Origin: Burkholderia oklahomensis C6786
Lineage (GTDB): Bacteria > Pseudomonadota > Gammaproteobacteria > Burkholderiales > Burkholderiaceae
Direction of reading: 5' to 3'
Length of the DNA: 64,000 nucleotides
NCBI RefSeq assembly: GCF_000959365.1
Contig: NZ_CP009556.1
Location: forward strand, 1,488,001 to 1,552,000
Shown here: positions 51,558-61,422 of the stretch, one piece after another
Numbering within the stretch: the stretch's first letter is position 1
Layout: every line of letters starts with the position of its first letter
Notes under the pieces: generated by a model
What the model was told of the DNA's origin: nothing
The model's input: the letters and a program-made list of their open reading frames with translations, nothing else
Database searches by the model: none
Program-made: the position numbers and the translations under genes

Positions 51558-52394
51558 TCAATACGGCTTGTCGCCGACGATCGTCGCGCGATGCATCACC
51601 CGATGCGCGTTGCCGTAGTCGTTCACCGCGTAGTGAATCGTCGAGCGGTTATCCCAGAATGCGACGTCGCCGGCCTGCCAGCGCCAGCGCAGCGTGAACT
51701 CCGGCCGCGACTGATGCGCGAACAGGAAGCGCAGCAACGCGGCGCTTTCTTCTTCAGGCAGCTCGTTGATCTCGGTCGTGAAGCCGTCGTTGACGAACAG
51801 CGCGCGGCGCCCGCTTTCCGGATGCGTGCGCACGACAGGGTGCGTGACGGGCGGATGCTTGATGCGCGTTTCTTCCCAGCGTGCGCGATCGTCGGCCGTG
51901 AGCCCGAAGCGCTTCAGCGGAAACGACTTCGTGAAATCGTGCTGCGCGGTGAGGCCCTCGAGCTGCGTCTTCACGCGATCGGACAACGCATCGTACGCGG
52001 CGAAGCCGCTGCCCCACAGCGTGTCGCCGCCCGTATCGGGCAGCGTGCACGCGGCGAGGATCGACGCGCACGGCGGCGTCTCGGCGAACGTCACGTCCGT
52101 ATGCCAGATCGCGTTGTCCTTCAGATCGAAGACTTCGTTGTCGAGCACCATGATCTCGCGCGCATCCGGATGCGACGGATAGATCGGGTGAACGTGCAGA
52201 TCGCCGAACCCGGCCGCGAAGTCGCGATGCTGGACGGCGCTCAGGCGCTGATCGCGGAAGAACAGCACCTGATGGCGCGCGAGCGCGTCGCGGATTGCGC
52301 TGCGAACGTCGTCGTCGACCGCATTCGCAAGGTCCGCGTTGTCGACGATCGCGCCGATCGCGGGCGTCAGTCGGGTCAGTTTCAGTCGAGTCAT
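51558..52394 (-). CDS. tauD: TauD-type taurine/2-oxoglutarate dioxygenase
   Basis: Protein of 278 aa. It should oxidise taurine with O2 and 2-oxoglutarate, releasing sulfite and aminoacetaldehyde. The Fe(II) facial triad is visible as His and Asp of IWHTDVTF and the distal His near [12 protein letters not shown], with the Arg that binds 2-oxoglutarate in the same segment. [19 protein letters not shown] is characteristic of the TauD/TfdA family. Divergent from tauABC, where most TauD genes lie in the same operon. The ribosome-binding site before 52394 is weak. Confidence 0.9.
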   Translation of the reverse strand: MTRLKLTRLTPAIGAIVDNADLANAVDDDVRSAIRDALARHQVLFFRDQRLSAVQHRDFAAGFGDLHVHPIYPSHPDAREIMVLDNEVFDLKDNAIWHTDVTFAETPPCASILAACTLPDTGGDTLWGSGFAAYDALSDRVKTQLEGLTAQHDFTKSFPLKRFGLTADDRARWEETRIKHPPVTHPVVRTHPESGRRALFVNDGFTTEINELPEEESAALLRFLFAHQSRPEFTLRWRWQAGDVAFWDNRSTIHYAVNDYGNAHRVMHRATIVGDKPY

Positions 52395-52689
52395 CGTTGA
52401 TTCGGATTCGGATTCGGCATTGCCATCGGCATCGGCGAGGCGGCTTGCGTGCGCAGCCGACGCTCGCGCGCCGCTTGTTGCGGAAAACCGGGAGTGTCGC
52501 AAAACACGTTCGTCCGGTGAACCAACGAAATTCGCATTGCTTATTGGGGCGCCGGGATTGCAGCCGGCCCGGCGCGAACGCGAAATGCGCCGTCTCATAT
52601 CCTTCGCAGATTTCGTTGTTTAACAGACGACATGCATCCCGGTAATCTCGACGGCCATCCGAATTCAACGCATCCAGAAGAAGGCCCTC
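52395..52689. promoter_or_regulatory. Divergent tauD/tauA intergenic region
   Basis: A 295-bp gap holding both promoters. Three GATTCG units occur at 52399-52416 in the tauD leader. AGAAGG lies just before the tauA ATG. No clear CysB/Cbl site could be assigned by eye. Confidence 0.5.
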
Positions 52690-53700
52690 ATGATTCTCAA
52701 GCGCATCCTCGCCGTCACGACTTTCGCCGTCGCCGCCTGCTCCGCCGTTCACGCGCAGTCCGCGCATGCCGGCACGGTGAACGTCGCCTATCAATACGGC
52801 GCCGATCCGGCGAAGCTCGCGCAGGCGGGCGCCGCGTACGAGAAGGCCACCGGCTGGAAGATCAACTGGCGCCGCTTCGATTCGGGCGCGGACGTCGTCG
52901 CGGCGCTCGCGTCCGGCGACGTCCAGATCGGCGACGTCGGCCAGAGTCCGTTTACCGCGGCGGTGTCGCGCGGCGTGCCGATCCAGGCGGTCGTGCTGAA
53001 TGCGATCACCGGCGTGTCGGAGGCGCTCGTCGTGCGCGGCGGCGCGCGCATCGACAAGCCGGGCGACCTCGTCGGCAAGACGATCGCGACGCCTTACGCG
53101 TCGAACTGCCATTACGCGCTGCTTGCGGCGCTCAAGCACTGGGGCATCGATCCGCAGCGCGTGAAGATCGTGAACCTCGGGCCGACCGAGATCGTCGCCG
53201 CGTGGGAGCGGGGCGTGATCGACGCCGCGTACACGTGGGACCCGGCGCTCGGTCGCGCGAAGGCAAGCGGCGGCAAGGTGCTCGTCGATTCGGCGGAGGT
53301 CGGCAAGTGGGGCGCGCCGACGTTCGATCTCTGGGCGGTGCGCAGCGATTTCGCGCTGGCCCATCCGGACTTCGTGTCGAAGTTCGTGAACGTGACGACG
53401 CAGGCGATCGCCGACTATCGCGCGAACGGAAAGACGTGGACGAGCGCGTCGCCGCAGGTCGCCGCGATCTCGCGCCTGAGCGGGGCGACGACGGGCGACA
53501 TTCCGCAACTGCTCGCCGGCAATCTCTATCCGAGCGCGTCCGAGCAGGCGTCGCCCGAACTGCTCGGCGGCGGGACGGCTGCCGCGATCGCATCGACTGC
53601 GCGCTTCCTGAAGGAGCAGCGCAAGATCGACCGCGTGCTGCCCGACTACCGGCCGACGGTGACGGACCGGTTCGTCCGCGCGTCGGTCGCGGCGCGCTGA
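52690..53700 (+). CDS. tauA: TauA, taurine ABC transporter substrate-binding protein
   Basis: Protein of 336 aa with a signal peptide (to about residue 22, ACSAVHAQ). It is a periplasmic binding protein of the TauA/SsuA type, with [14 protein letters not shown], the [17 protein letters not shown] ligand loop and [20 protein letters not shown]. It delivers taurine or related sulfonates to TauBC. AGAAGG precedes the ATG at 52690. First gene of tauABC. Confidence 0.93.
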   Translation: MILKRILAVTTFAVAACSAVHAQSAHAGTVNVAYQYGADPAKLAQAGAAYEKATGWKINWRRFDSGADVVAALASGDVQIGDVGQSPFTAAVSRGVPIQAVVLNAITGVSEALVVRGGARIDKPGDLVGKTIATPYASNCHYALLAALKHWGIDPQRVKIVNLGPTEIVAAWERGVIDAAYTWDPALGRAKASGGKVLVDSAEVGKWGAPTFDLWAVRSDFALAHPDFVSKFVNVTTQAIADYRANGKTWTSASPQVAAISRLSGATTGDIPQLLAGNLYPSASEQASPELLGGGTAAAIASTARFLKEQRKIDRVLPDYRPTVTDRFVRASVAAR

Positions 53701-53720
53701 TTCGACGGCGCGGCATCGAT

Positions 53721-54503
53721 ATGGCGAAGCTCGCTGCGCAGCATGTGTCCGTCGTCTACGAATCGCGCCGAGGCGCATTGACGGCGCTCGAGGAGGTGTC
53801 GATGTCGGTCGGCGGCGACGAGATCGTCGTCGCGCTCGGCGCATCCGGCTGCGGCAAGAGCACGCTGCTGTCATTGCTCGCGGGCTTTCAGCAGCCGACG
53901 TCGGGCCGCGTGACCGTCGACGGCGCGCCCGTCGCGGGACCGGGCGCCGATCGCGGGGTCGTGTTTCAGGACGATGCGCTGATGCCTTGGCTGAACGTGA
54001 TCGACAACGTCGCGTTCGGGCTGCGGATGCAGGGCGTCGGCCGCGACGCGCGCGACGCGCGTGCGCGCGAGGTGCTGCGGCTTGTGAAGCTCGCGGGCTT
54101 CGAGCAGCATCGGATCGACGAGATTTCGGGCGGGATGCGCCAGCGCGTCGGACTCGCGCGCGCGCTGGCCGCGGATCCGTCGTTTTTGCTGATGGACGAG
54201 CCGCTCGGCGCGCTCGACGCGTTGACGCGCGAGCACATGCAGACGCTGCTGCTCGACGTATGGCGCGCGACGGGCAAGGGGATCTTCCTGATCACGCACA
54301 GCGTCGAGGAAGCGGTGCTGCTCGCGACCGAGCTGCTGATCCTGTCGCCGCGGCCCGGACGGATCGTCGCGCGCCATTCGCTCGACTTCGCGCGGCGCTA
54401 CGCGGACGGCGAATCGATGCGTTCGATCAAGAGCGATCCGCGCTTCACCGAAATCCATCTCGCGCTCGTCGAGCAGTTGATGCGGGAAACCGAGGAGGTT
54501 TGA
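53721..54503 (+). CDS. tauB: TauB, taurine ABC transporter ATPase
   Basis: Protein of 260 aa. It has Walker [10 protein letters not shown], signature ISGGMRQR, Walker [13 protein letters not shown] and switch His in LITHSVEEA, placing it in the nitrate/sulfonate/taurine ATPase group. It powers import through TauC. It lies 20 bases after tauA, and AGGAGG at its end serves tauC. Confidence 0.95.
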   Translation: MAKLAAQHVSVVYESRRGALTALEEVSMSVGGDEIVVALGASGCGKSTLLSLLAGFQQPTSGRVTVDGAPVAGPGADRGVVFQDDALMPWLNVIDNVAFGLRMQGVGRDARDARAREVLRLVKLAGFEQHRIDEISGGMRQRVGLARALAADPSFLLMDEPLGALDALTREHMQTLLLDVWRATGKGIFLITHSVEEAVLLATELLILSPRPGRIVARHSLDFARRYADGESMRSIKSDPRFTEIHLALVEQLMRETEEV

Positions 54504-54505
54504 CT

Positions 54506-55363
54506 TTGGCCGCGACCGAACAGAATCCCAATCTCACGTTGGCGCTGCCGGCGGCGGGCACGGGCTCGGACAAGGCGCCGCGCGAGCGCCGCAGGCCGCG
54601 CGTGCATGCGGGCCACGCGGCCGCGATCGCGACGTGGGCCGCGCTCGTCGGCGGCTGGTGGCTCGCGGCGCGCTTCGAATGGGTGTCGGCCGCGCTGCTG
54701 CCGAGCCCCGAGGCGGTGCTGCGCAAGCTCGTCACGCTGAGCACCGAAGGCTTCGACGACGCGACGCTCGGCCAGCACTTGTTCGCGAGCCTGTCGCGGA
54801 TGGCGGCGGCGTTCGCGCTCGCGATCGCGACCGCGATTCCGGTAGGCATCCTGATTGCGACGAACCGGATCGTGCGCGGCGTCGTCGATCCGATCGTCGA
54901 GTTCTACCGGCCGATTCCGCCGCTCGCGTACTTGCCGCTGATGGTCGTCTGGTTCGGGATCGGCGATACGTCGAAGATCCTGCTGATCTATCTGACGATG
55001 TTCGCACCGCTGACGATCGCGACCGCCGCGGGCGCGAATGGGGTATCGGCGAGCCGCTTGCGCGCGGCCGCGTCGCTTGGCGCGACGCGCTTCAAGCTGT
55101 TGCGCCACGTCGTGCTGCCGAGCGCGCTGCCGGACATCCTGACGGGCGTGCGCATCGCGCTCGGCGCGGGCTGGTCGACGCTCGTCGCGGCCGAGCTGAT
55201 CGCGGCGACGCGCGGACTCGGCTTCATGGTGTATTCGGCGTCGCGCTTCCTCGTGACGGACGTCGTCGTCGCGGGGATTCTCGTGATCGGCGCGATCGCG
55301 CTCGCGCTGGAGATCGGGCTGCGCGCGTTGCAGCGGCGATTGACGCCGTGGCGGGCCGAATAG
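54506..55363 (+). CDS. tauC: TauC, taurine ABC transporter permease
   Basis: Protein of 285 aa with about six membrane segments. The permease loop that contacts the ATPase is AAASLGATRFKLLRHVVLP (EAA-type). The start is a TTG at 54506 with AGGAGG upstream, two bases after the tauB stop; no ATG lies nearby in frame. Last gene of the tau import operon. Confidence 0.92.
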   Translation: MAATEQNPNLTLALPAAGTGSDKAPRERRRPRVHAGHAAAIATWAALVGGWWLAARFEWVSAALLPSPEAVLRKLVTLSTEGFDDATLGQHLFASLSRMAAAFALAIATAIPVGILIATNRIVRGVVDPIVEFYRPIPPLAYLPLMVVWFGIGDTSKILLIYLTMFAPLTIATAAGANGVSASRLRAAASLGATRFKLLRHVVLPSALPDILTGVRIALGAGWSTLVAAELIAATRGLGFMVYSASRFLVTDVVVAGILVIGAIALALEIGLRALQRRLTPWRAE

Positions 55364-55555
55364 CGCGGCTTGCGGGTGGAGATCGATTCGCGCACGATCG
55401 CGTGCGGCGCGGTGTCGTGACAGGCGGGCGCAGCGAGCGCGAAGACTCGTCGATGCCCGTGGCCGTGGCGCGTCGGCCGATCGCGATGACGGGCGCCGCC
55501 GTGCGCCGTCGTCTTCTCGATCGACGGCGAACGGCTAAGCCGCACATCGCATCGC

Positions 55556-56881
55556 TCAATGCGCGTCGTGCCGCCGGCCGCCGACGATCGGCGTCGCCGA
55601 GCCGTGCGTCGCCGATGCTTCGGATGACGAAGCACGCAAGCGGCGCGCCCTGAAGATCGCGCAGCCCTTCGACGACAGATCGAGCAGGAACGACTTCAGC
55701 GCGTTCTCGCCGGGGATCGGATTGCGGCCCTTGCCGATCCGATGGAGCTGCCGCGTGTACCAGGTGACTTCGAGCGAGCCGAGATCGTCGAAATATCTGA
55801 TACCGGTGCTGAGCGGCTTCACGCGGTGCCGGGTCTCCTCGCCGCGCAGCAGGCGCGCGGGCGCGTCGGGCTCGATCGCGAGAATGCGGCCGAGGCCGAT
55901 CAGATCGAGCGCGCCGTCGCGCAGCGGCGCTTCCATGCCGGCAAGGCTGCGGAACCCGCCCGTGACCATCAGCGGCACGTCCACTTCGGCGCGCACCTTT
56001 TCGGCGAATTCGAGGAAATACGCCTCGCGCGCAATCGTCGACGTCTTGCGGTCGCCGCGCTGCATCACGGGTTCCTCGTAGGTGCCGCCGGAAATTTCGA
56101 TCAGGTCGATGCCGGCTTTAGAGAGCGCGCGGATTACGTCGAGCGATTCGTCTTCGGTGAAGCCGCCGCGCTGGAAATCGGCGGAATTGAGCTTGATGCC
56201 GATCGGAAAGTCCGGACCGACCCGGCGCCGCACTTCTTCGTACACCGCGAGCACGAAGCGCCGGCGATTCTCGGCGCTGCCGCCCCATTCGTCGGTGCGC
56301 CGGTTGTGCTGCGGCGACAGGAACTGGTTGATCAGATAGCCGTGCGCGCCGTGCAGTTGAACGCCGGTGAAGCCGGCCTTCTGCGCGATCGCGGCGGCCG
56401 TCCCGTAGCGGCGGATCAGGTTCTCGATCTCCGCGCCCGTCAGTTCGCGCGGCACGAGAAAATAGCGGGAGAGCTTCGGCCCGAAGCCGATCGCGGACGG
56501 CGCGACCGTCTCCGCATTGAGCCCGCGCATCGCCTGCTTGCCCGGATGGTTGATCTGCATCCAGAACTCGCTGCCGTGCGCCTTGCCGGCCGCCGCCCAT
56601 TCGCGCAGCTTCGGCAGGTCGCGCTCGTCTTCGATCACGACGTTGCCGGGCTCGCCGAGCGCCTTGCTGTCGATCATCACGTTGCCGGTGACGAGCAGCC
56701 CCGCACCTGAATTCGACCAGCGCCGGTACAGCGCGATCAAGTGCGGCGTCACGCGGCCGTCGTGGCCGCAGAGCGCTTCGCTCAGCGCCGATTTCGCGAG
56801 GCGATTCTTCAGCACCGTGCCGTTCGGCAAGGTGAGCGGCTGCGCGAGCGATGGGCCCGCAACGGGATTGGGACGGGACAT
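55556..56881 (-). CDS. Old Yellow Enzyme-family NADH:flavin oxidoreductase
   Basis: Protein of 441 aa, FMN-dependent, of the broad NemA/2,4-dienoyl-CoA-reductase-like group. The active-site pattern is LHGAHGYLINQFLSP with HNRRTDEWGGSAENR. PLMVTGGFRS and GLGRILAIEPD bind the FMN phosphate. It should reduce activated alkenes; the physiological substrate is unknown. The C-terminal ~35 residues extend past the usual barrel end. CGGAG lies upstream of 56881, and an inverted repeat (56915-56943) lies in the promoter. Confidence 0.88.
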   Translation of the reverse strand: MSRPNPVAGPSLAQPLTLPNGTVLKNRLAKSALSEALCGHDGRVTPHLIALYRRWSNSGAGLLVTGNVMIDSKALGEPGNVVIEDERDLPKLREWAAAGKAHGSEFWMQINHPGKQAMRGLNAETVAPSAIGFGPKLSRYFLVPRELTGAEIENLIRRYGTAAAIAQKAGFTGVQLHGAHGYLINQFLSPQHNRRTDEWGGSAENRRRFVLAVYEEVRRRVGPDFPIGIKLNSADFQRGGFTEDESLDVIRALSKAGIDLIEISGGTYEEPVMQRGDRKTSTIAREAYFLEFAEKVRAEVDVPLMVTGGFRSLAGMEAPLRDGALDLIGLGRILAIEPDAPARLLRGEETRHRVKPLSTGIRYFDDLGSLEVTWYTRQLHRIGKGRNPIPGENALKSFLLDLSSKGCAIFRARRLRASSSEASATHGSATPIVGGRRHDAH

Positions 56882-56914
56882 GTCGTGACGCTCCGGTTAG
56901 GTCGACGGTCAATT

Positions 56915-56943
56915 ATCCATCGATTAATGTTACATCGTTGGAT
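56915..56943. promoter_or_regulatory. Operator-like inverted repeat before the OYE gene
   Basis: ATCCATCGAT (56915-56924), 9 bases, ATCGTTGGAT (56934-56943): nine of ten positions pair. It sits 34-62 bases upstream of the start in an AT-rich promoter. It fits a TetR- or MarR-type operator; no such regulator is next door. Confidence 0.55.
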
Positions 56944-57398
56944 GTATTTATTGGATCGTAGGTTCAAAATCAGAACTGAGTCAAGGCATCATGCTGCGGA
57001 TATTAATGGGGTCCGGATAAAATGACGGAGCTGGGACTGGCCGGCATGGACGCATCGGCACGGCGGGCCTGCACTGGCGGCGCGGGTGAGACCGGCGGCG
57101 CGCGGCCGGCGGCGGCGCGAACGCCGGCGTGCCGGCGAATGAAGACTCCCGAGACGATGAGCGCCGAGCGCCCGGCAAGACCGGCTGCCTCGCGGCCAGC
57201 CGGTCGAGGCTGTGGCCGTGGCGCACAGCCGGCGAAACTGGCGAGGGCCGTCCGATCCGCGGCGCACGGCCTCGGCGGACATCCGCGCGGCGCCGAACGG
57301 CGAGCGACAAGGCGAGTGCTCGCGTCGGACGTCGGACATGGCGAAAGCGGCGAAATCGGCAAAAACGACAAGACGCGCGTCTCACCCCGGCGCGCGCG
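56944..57398. other. Intergenic region, no gene supported
   Basis: About 455 bp. A plus-strand frame from 57022 is Ala/Arg/Pro-rich and overlaps luxI on the other strand, so it is not accepted. No terminator was clearly seen after luxI. Confidence 0.5.
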
Positions 57399-58007
57399 TC
57401 AATGCATGGACATGCACGACGCGCACTGCATTCGGCCGAACGGCGCGAACGCGAGGCGCGGCAATTCGACCGAGCACGCGGAGATGCTGCCGCCAGCGAA
57501 CGGCGCCGTGTTGCCGAGGCGCTGCAGCGCGAATCCCGCGCGCCGGTACAGGCGCTCGATCGACAGCGACGTCACGCCGACCACGCGCGTCGCGCCGAGC
57601 GATGCGGCCACCGCAAGCACCGACGGAAAGAAATCCATCCCGAGCGGCTGGCGCTCGGTCGCGCGGCGGCGCCGGCGCGATGCGGCGAAGCGCGACATTT
57701 CCCAGACCGTCGGCGACTGCGGCGCGGGCGCCGAGCCGAGCAGATGCGGAAACACGTCGCGAAGCAGATACGGGCCCGTCGTCGGCAGCAGTCGCGCATA
57801 ACCGCATACTCGACGCGCGTCGTCGAGCGCGACGACGTGGATCGTCGACGGACCGTCGAACTCGTCCCATTCCGCATGATCGTCGCGCGCGTGGGCCGCG
57901 ATCGTCCAGCCGAGCCGGCGGACGAACACGTCGTAGCGATACGCGCCGAGATCGGCCTGAACGTGCGGCGGCAGTTCGTTCAATCGGCCGGCGATGATGT
58001 ATGACAT
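57399..58007 (-). CDS. bpsI3: LuxI-family acyl-homoserine-lactone synthase
   Basis: Protein of 202 aa. It joins an acyl chain from acyl-ACP to S-adenosylmethionine to make an AHL signal. Invariant residues are in place: Arg24, Phe28 (RYDVFVRRLGW), Trp34, Asp48 and Asp51 (WDEFD), Arg72 (GYARLLPTTGPYLL), Glu103 and Arg106 (WEMSRF). It lies downstream of a luxR gene on the same strand. In the pseudomallei group the third pair of this type is named bpsI3/bpsR3 (btaI3/btaR3) and is reported to make 3-hydroxyacyl-HSLs; that identity is inferred from context, not proven. The C-terminal tail has two extra cysteines. Confidence 0.92.
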   Translation of the reverse strand: MSYIIAGRLNELPPHVQADLGAYRYDVFVRRLGWTIAAHARDDHAEWDEFDGPSTIHVVALDDARRVCGYARLLPTTGPYLLRDVFPHLLGSAPAPQSPTVWEMSRFAASRRRRRATERQPLGMDFFPSVLAVAASLGATRVVGVTSLSIERLYRRAGFALQRLGNTAPFAGGSISACSVELPRLAFAPFGRMQCASCMSMH

Positions 58008-58311
58008 GGCGCTTCGTTCTCCGATGGATCGATCGTCGGCGTGAAGATAAGGCGCATGCGATCGCGTGTGACCGGTGATGGTTGAGCGGCGCGTGCGTCG
58101 TCGTGACGACGATCCGGCTATGCACCGCACGCGCCCCGCATACGAACGCGACATGTCCTCGCCGCCGCATGGCGACGATGATGACGGCGTTCGGGATGGC
58201 GTCCGACGCGGCTCGATCAGGATTCCGATGCAATCGGCCGATCGCGTCGCGTCGGCGTGCGACGCGGCGGGCATGACGGACGGCGCTAACGCATCCGGAT
58301 GAAAGGTGAAT
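58008..58311. promoter_or_regulatory. luxR-luxI intergenic region
   Basis: A 304-bp gap, so luxI probably has its own promoter. A 7-bp inverted repeat with 2-base spacer, CGTCGTC/GACGACG (58096-58111), lies about 90 bases before luxI. No typical lux box (ACCTG-N10-CAGGT type) was recognised by eye. Confidence 0.5.
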
Positions 58312-59088
58312 TCATGGAAAGATCAGCCCTTGTCGCGTCGCCTTCACGGCGGCGAACGTGCGGCTGCGCGTGTTGAGCTTCTCCATCGCGTTCTCGATGT
58401 GGAAGTCGACCGTGTACTTGGAGATGTCGAGCATGTTCGCGATGACCCACGACGACTTGCCGCGCGCGACCCAGGTCAGGCATATCTGCTCGCGATCCGT
58501 CAGGTGGACGGAAGGCGGAATGGGGCGGCTCGTCCGCATGCTCTGGAATTGCAGATGGAACTGCATGCCGAGCAGATAAGCGTTGCGCCATTTCGCTTCG
58601 GCGTCGTGCGTCGGCGCGGTGCCGGACAGATTGATCAGCAGCACGTGGCCGAGCGGCTGATGCAGCGGAATGCTGATGCCGTTGTCGAGGCCCGCGTCCT
58701 CCGCTTCCATCAGCAGATGCCGTTCGCGCAGGTTTGACGTCGCGACGTCGCTCCACGAGAACGGCGTGCTGTACCGGAACGCCGCGCGAGGGATGGGATC
58801 GATGTCGAAGTAGTCGTTGCGCGTGTAATGCTCGACCCATTCGGACGGGTAGTGCAGCGAGACGACGTTGACCGACGCGGAATGCGACGCGCCCGACAGC
58901 TCGACGATCGCATGATGCTGATAGCCGATCTGCAGCGCCGCCTGCCTGAAAGTCTCGATCAGCGTGCGGACGTCGCGCGATTCCGGCAAGGCGGCGGAGA
59001 ACATCGGTGTCGAAGCGCTTTCTCCAGACGACGATCCCGCACCGTCGTCCCCACCTGTTCGATATTCGCGTTGAAGCAGCCTGCTCAA
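58312..59088 (-). CDS. bpsR3: LuxR-family AHL-responsive regulator
   Basis: Protein of 258 aa from a TTG at 59088, or 230 aa from the ATG at 59004; the shorter form fits the family length, the longer has GGGGG upstream. The autoinducer-binding domain includes YPSEWVEHYTRNDYFDIDP and FSWSD with NGISIPLH, matching the ligand-pocket residues of TraR-type proteins. The C-terminal GerE HTH has LTDREQICLTWVARGKSSW, then VIANMLDISKYTVDFHIENA. Paired with the downstream luxI. Confidence 0.92.
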   Translation of the reverse strand: MSRLLQREYRTGGDDGAGSSSGESASTPMFSAALPESRDVRTLIETFRQAALQIGYQHHAIVELSGASHSASVNVVSLHYPSEWVEHYTRNDYFDIDPIPRAAFRYSTPFSWSDVATSNLRERHLLMEAEDAGLDNGISIPLHQPLGHVLLINLSGTAPTHDAEAKWRNAYLLGMQFHLQFQSMRTSRPIPPSVHLTDREQICLTWVARGKSSWVIANMLDISKYTVDFHIENAMEKLNTRSRTFAAVKATRQGLIFP

Positions 59089-59814
59089 TTTGCATGCCCC
59101 CGTTATTGAAAATCAAGACTTTCGAAAGTGTCGTGTACCGGGTTGGGGACGCGTCGCCAATGAAAATCGGATAACGCAATGACGTTGAAATTGTCCGGAA
59201 ATAATATCAAATGTAATAACGATTGCAAGAGCGGCGTTCGGATAATCGGTGATTCATTTTGCGGTGACGTTCGATATTTTTATCTCGATACCCCAGGTGT
59301 TTTTCGCTGTCTGCAACGATCCGGCCCGTGTAAGGGCGGGGTTCGGCCCGTTCGATACGGTGCCGGGAATTTAAACCGCCGGTGCGATGCAATAGGCGAG
59401 TTCATTTCGTTTTTGCGTAGACGAAATTTTTGTGCGAGCCGAGTAAGTGCCGCATCGTTTCGAGAAATCGCTGTCAGCAGGGAATGGTATCGAGTGAATA
59501 TTCGAACGGATTCGGGTTTATTAGATGTGCGGTAAATTCTTGTTTTCGTCTGGGAATGACGCGCGAATATATTCGTGGCGGAACGGAAACCGGCGCCGGG
59601 AGATGATTCGGCCGAAAGCGGGCGCGCGGCCGCCGGGCGCTCGTGGACGTGGGCGCGGCAAATTCAGCGCAGCGCACCGAGCGGGCGAAACGCGGTTGTA
59701 AGCCAAGGCCGCCGCATCGTGCGCGCGAGCTGCGCGGGACGGGTGCCGGCGGCGCGGCAGGGTCGACCTGAAGCGCCGCGCGCCGGTCGACCGCCTCGTA
59801 CGGCCGGCCCGCCG
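59089..59814. other. 726-bp AT-richer intergenic region
   Basis: 59100-59560 is clearly lower in GC than the genes and contains the luxR promoter region. A frame from 59179 (118 codons) has a poor ribosome-binding site and odd composition, so it is not called. No RNA gene or repeat was recognised. Confidence 0.5.
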
Positions 59815-61422
59815 TCAATGCGTTTCGACGAGGTTCGCCGCATCCGCGCGCAACGCGACGCGGTCGAATTTCCCGTTCGGGTTGCGCGGCAGCGACGCGC
59901 GCGCCGCGATCGCATGCGGCACCATGTACGGCGGCAGTCGCTTCGCGCACCACGCGCGCAGCGCGTCGGGCGTGAACGAGTCCGCGGACAGCGGCACGAC
60001 GACGAGCGTGATCGCCTCGCCGAGCTCGTCGTGCGGCACGCCGAGCGCGACGGCCTCGGCGACGAGTCCGCTCGCGTGCGCGACGTCTTCGATCTCTTCC
60101 GGGCTGATCCGGTAGCCGGAGCTCTTGATCTGCGCATCGTTGCGGGAGACGAAATAGAGGAATCCGTCGTCGTCGCGGCGCACGAGATCGCCCGACCAGA
60201 CGGCCGTCTCACGCTGCGCGCCGCCTGGCCTTGCCTCGGGCGACGGCCGATAGCGGAGCGCGGTGCGCGCCGGATCGTTCCAGTAGCCGAGCGTCACGCA
60301 CGCGCCGACGTGAACGAGCTCGCCGACCTCGTTCGGCGCGCATGGCGCGCCGTCCTCGCGCACGACGAGGATTCGCGCGTTCGGCACCGCCTTGCCGATC
60401 GAATCGGGCCGGCGATCGACTTCGGCGGGATCGAGATAGGTCGAGCGGAAAGCTTCAGTGAGCCCGTACATCAGATATGGCAGTGCATGCGGAAAGAGGC
60501 CGCGCAGCGCGCGCAACACCGGTTGCGGCATGTGGCCGCCCGTATTCGCGAAATAGCGCAGCCGCGCGCGTGCGTCGTCGGGCCACGCGGCGCGCGAGAG
60601 CTGGATCCAGAGCGGCGGCACGCCCGCGAAGCCGGTGATCCGCTCGCGCCGGCAGATGTCGACGACGTCCGCCGGCATCAGATAGTTGACGAGCACGGCC
60701 GTTGCGCCCGCGGCCCATGCGGTCGTCAACTGGCTGAGGCCGGCGTCGAAGCTGAGCGGCAGCGCCGCGAGAATGCGGTCCGCCGTCGTGTGACGCAGAT
60801 AGTGCGCGACGCTCCATGCGCCTTCGAGCAGATTGCGATGACTGACCATCACGCCTTTCGGGCGGCCGGTCGAGCCGGACGTGTAAAGGAGCGCGGCGAG
60901 ATCGGCATCGATCGTGTCGGTTTGCAGCGACGCCGCCGCGCTTGCGTGAGCACTCGCGGCACCCTCGGGCGGCGCGTCAGCTTGCGTCCATCGCAGATAC
61001 GTCGTGCGCGAGGACGGCATCGGCGCTTGCGTCTTCGCATCGGTCAGGATCACGTACGGAATGGTCGCGAGCGCGTCGTCGCCGAGAATCCGTGCGCGCA
61101 GCGACGACGTGACGATGCAGCGTGCTCCGCTGTCGGTGAGGATGTGACTGACCTGATCGGGCTTGAGGATCGGATTGATCGGCACGAACACGACGCCTGC
61201 GGCGGCCGCGCCGAGCATCGCGACGACGGCCTCGGCGCGCTTGTCGAGAAAGATCGCGAGCCGCTCGCCTGGCGCGATCTCGAGCGCTTGCAGCCGCTCG
61301 GCGAATGACAGGCTCTGCGCGGCGAGTGCGCGATAGGTGAGCCGGGTGTCGTCGGCGACTAGCGCCTCGGCATCCGGTGTGCGGGATGCCGCTTGTTCGA
61401 CCAGATCGAAGAAATTACGCAT
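59815..61422 (-). CDS. AMP-forming acyl-CoA/acyl-ACP ligase
   Basis: Protein of 535 aa of the ANL superfamily. It has the AMP-binding P-loop LLYTSGSTGRPKGVMVSH (A3), YGLTEAFRSTYLDP (A5), SGDLVRRDDDGFLYFVSRND (A7) and a C-terminal catalytic lysine region NPNGKFDR (A10). It should activate a carboxylic acid as its acyl-adenylate and pass it to CoA or a carrier protein. The opening MRNFFDLVEQAASRTPDAEA resembles ligases linked to exopolysaccharide/exosortase loci, but no such genes lie here. GGAGG precedes the ATG at 61422. Close to the luxIR pair, so quorum control is possible. Confidence 0.88.
   Translation of the reverse strand: MRNFFDLVEQAASRTPDAEALVADDTRLTYRALAAQSLSFAERLQALEIAPGERLAIFLDKRAEAVVAMLGAAAAGVVFVPINPILKPDQVSHILTDSGARCIVTSSLRARILGDDALATIPYVILTDAKTQAPMPSSRTTYLRWTQADAPPEGAASAHASAAASLQTDTIDADLAALLYTSGSTGRPKGVMVSHRNLLEGAWSVAHYLRHTTADRILAALPLSFDAGLSQLTTAWAAGATAVLVNYLMPADVVDICRRERITGFAGVPPLWIQLSRAAWPDDARARLRYFANTGGHMPQPVLRALRGLFPHALPYLMYGLTEAFRSTYLDPAEVDRRPDSIGKAVPNARILVVREDGAPCAPNEVGELVHVGACVTLGYWNDPARTALRYRPSPEARPGGAQRETAVWSGDLVRRDDDGFLYFVSRNDAQIKSSGYRISPEEIEDVAHASGLVAEAVALGVPHDELGEAITLVVVPLSADSFTPDALRAWCAKRLPPYMVPHAIAARASLPRNPNGKFDRVALRADAANLVETH

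Noticed and set aside
57022..57801. 259-codon plus-strand frame
   Set aside because: Ala/Arg/Pro-rich and overlaps luxI on the other strand.
59179..59535. 118-codon plus-strand frame in the AT-rich region upstream of luxR
   Set aside because: Weak ribosome-binding site, no similarity and irregular composition; probably promoter DNA.
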